From Amphritea pacifica (GTDB taxonomy: Bacteria; Pseudomonadota; Gammaproteobacteria; Pseudomonadales; Balneatricaceae), in assembly GCF_016924145.1 (NCBI RefSeq), contig NZ_JAFFZO010000013.1, forward strand, positions 53,389-117,388: a stretch of 64,000 bases of DNA. The letters are read 5' to 3'. How positions within the stretch are numbered: position 1 is the first letter of the stretch; every line of letters begins with the position of its first letter. Under the pieces are notes generated by a model, which searched no databases, had not been told where the DNA came from, and worked only from the letters and a program-made list of their open reading frames with translations. Below are positions 63,246-64,000 of this stretch, in pieces. The translations under genes and the position numbers were made by a program.

Positions 63246-63665
63246 ATGGAGAATGGAACCCCTTTGCACAGCGGACAGGCTAACCCGGTTATGGTAACAA
63301 AAGTATTGCTGACACTGTTGGTGATTGTGGTGGCATATATCTATCTCAGGCGCCGGGTGAGCGCCAGTCAGTCGAAGCCCGGGCCTGTGACAGTCACGCC
63401 TAAAGCAGGGGGCGCACCGATCAGGGTGGTCGCCGTGCTGTTTCTGCTGATCTCGTTCAGCCTTACCCTGGGGTTCTTTGTATACCGCTGGATCGATGGC
63501 AATCAGCTGCTCAGGATAACGCTGACCTCGCCGCAAAGCCCTGGGCCGGTCTATTATCAGGTGCACAAATCGGAGCTGCAGGAGCGGAGTTTCACTACCA
63601 CCGACGGTCAGATAATCCGCATCAGTGCTCAGGACCGGTTGGTGATTGAGTCGATCCCTGACTGA
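63246..63665 (+). CDS. Small two-helix membrane protein
   Basis: 139 aa. Hydrophobic segments at about 17-34 (VTKVLLTLLVIVVAYIYL) and 62-81 (VAVLFLLISFSLTLGFFVY), then a beta-rich tail with VYYQVHKSELQERSFTTTDGQ. Not recognised. An ATG at 63291 would start right before the first helix and is an alternative. Confidence 0.65.
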   Translation: MENGTPLHSGQANPVMVTKVLLTLLVIVVAYIYLRRRVSASQSKPGPVTVTPKAGGAPIRVVAVLFLLISFSLTLGFFVYRWIDGNQLLRITLTSPQSPGPVYYQVHKSELQERSFTTTDGQIIRISAQDRLVIESIPD

Positions 63666-63830
63666 TACCGTTTTCGCAGATGCTTTTAAAGTGCAAATCG
63701 CTATAATGGCAGCTGCAACAGCTTACACCTGAATATTGCCAGTTTTGTTCCCCTTTTTTCTGAATCAGACACACATCGCCGCCGGGTTATCAATGTTAAG
63801 CTGCGATGATCTGTGTTACAGGGATTTTCT

Positions 63831-63899
63831 ATGTTCCAGCGTACCAGTCTTCATAGCCATAAAACACTACCATCTAGTGTAGTGTTGCATTCTGTTTAG
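63831..63899 (+). pseudogene. Possible gene start truncated by an insertion element
   Basis: ATG with CAGGGAT upstream opens MFQRTSLHSHKTLPSSVVLH and stops at 63899. The frame runs into the IS630-like end near 63860, so the real gene may have been cut after about ten codons. Not recognised. Confidence 0.25.
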
Positions 63900-63999
63900 A
63901 GCTTAAGCGACTGTTGGCACGAATAACTTTTTCCAAAATGTCTCGGGCACTTTTAGTCCAAATAAATGGCTTCGGATTGCTGTTATGATGGGCAATGTA
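63874..63999 (-). mobile_element. 3' end of an IS630-type transposase
   Basis: The reverse strand is open from the window edge to a TAG at 63874-63876 (41 codons). It reads YIAHHNSNPKPFIWTKSARD and continues ILEKVIRANSRL. This NxxPKPFIWT stretch is the typical C-terminus of IS630 family transposases. AACACTAC and GTAGTGTT (63862-63869 and 63878-63885) next to the stop could be part of the terminal inverted repeat. The rest of the element lies outside the window. Confidence 0.75.
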
Positions 64000-64000
64000 T

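Overview
The window is a chromosomal segment of a gammaproteobacterium with roughly even base composition. The gene content (tol-pal, ruvCAB, aspS, pepN, htpX, alaA, nadK, nadA, YejK, YaeQ and two small PA3496-like proteins beside a YgiQ-type radical SAM gene) together with paired phasins and an uptake hydrogenase suggests a marine Oceanospirillales-like bacterium. The genus cannot be fixed by eye.

Positions 1-11,850 hold a membrane-bound [NiFe] uptake hydrogenase locus: structural genes hyaA, hyaB, hyaC; an orphan HigA-like DNA-binding gene; then maturation genes in the rhizobial order hupD-F-G-H-I-J-K, hypA and hypB; and finally a HoxA/HupR-type enhancer-binding regulator. The small subunit has all six cysteines of the oxygen-tolerant proximal cluster. 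A good sigma-54 promoter precedes hyaA, which fits the regulator at the far end. hypCDEF and a sensor kinase are not in the window. A hemerythrin-like gene is cut by the left edge and points away from hyaA.

Positions 11,850-31,400 are mostly house-keeping and small conserved genes: a RimB-RimK fusion, two phasins that each carry a pair of near-identical palindromic operators, YejK, YaeQ, a DUF455 ferritin-like protein, a thioesterase, a YgiQ-like protein, HtpX, an rRNA-type methyltransferase, an HDOD protein, AlaA, MsrB, a Tag-like glycosylase, YajG and Syd.

Positions 31,567-34,265 are the most unusual part. A strong promoter leads into five repeats of tRNA-Val(TAC) and tRNA-Asp(GTC). Between them lie ten degenerate tRNA-Asp-like units of about 77 nt in head-to-tail pairs. 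After the fourth and fifth tRNA-Asp come six units of a second, more decayed class with a period near 83 nt. In four of five copies the tRNA-Val is flanked by leader and trailer sequences that can pair with each other.

Positions 34,475-50,200 hold two diguanylate cyclases, a PLP deaminase-like enzyme, NadK, a metallophosphatase, a rhomboid protease, YeaC, a DUF2797 protein, PepN, an AlbA_2 protein, a HAD phosphatase, a hemerythrin, a FemAB-like acyltransferase and a HIT protein. Positions 50,200-62,500 form a compact run: fmdB-like and aspS, SOS-controlled ruvC-ruvA-ruvB, a DksA-like protein, tolQRAB-pal-cpoB, queC and nadA. The right end carries a MaoC-like gene, a small membrane protein, and the 3' end of an IS630-type transposase that may interrupt a short gene start.
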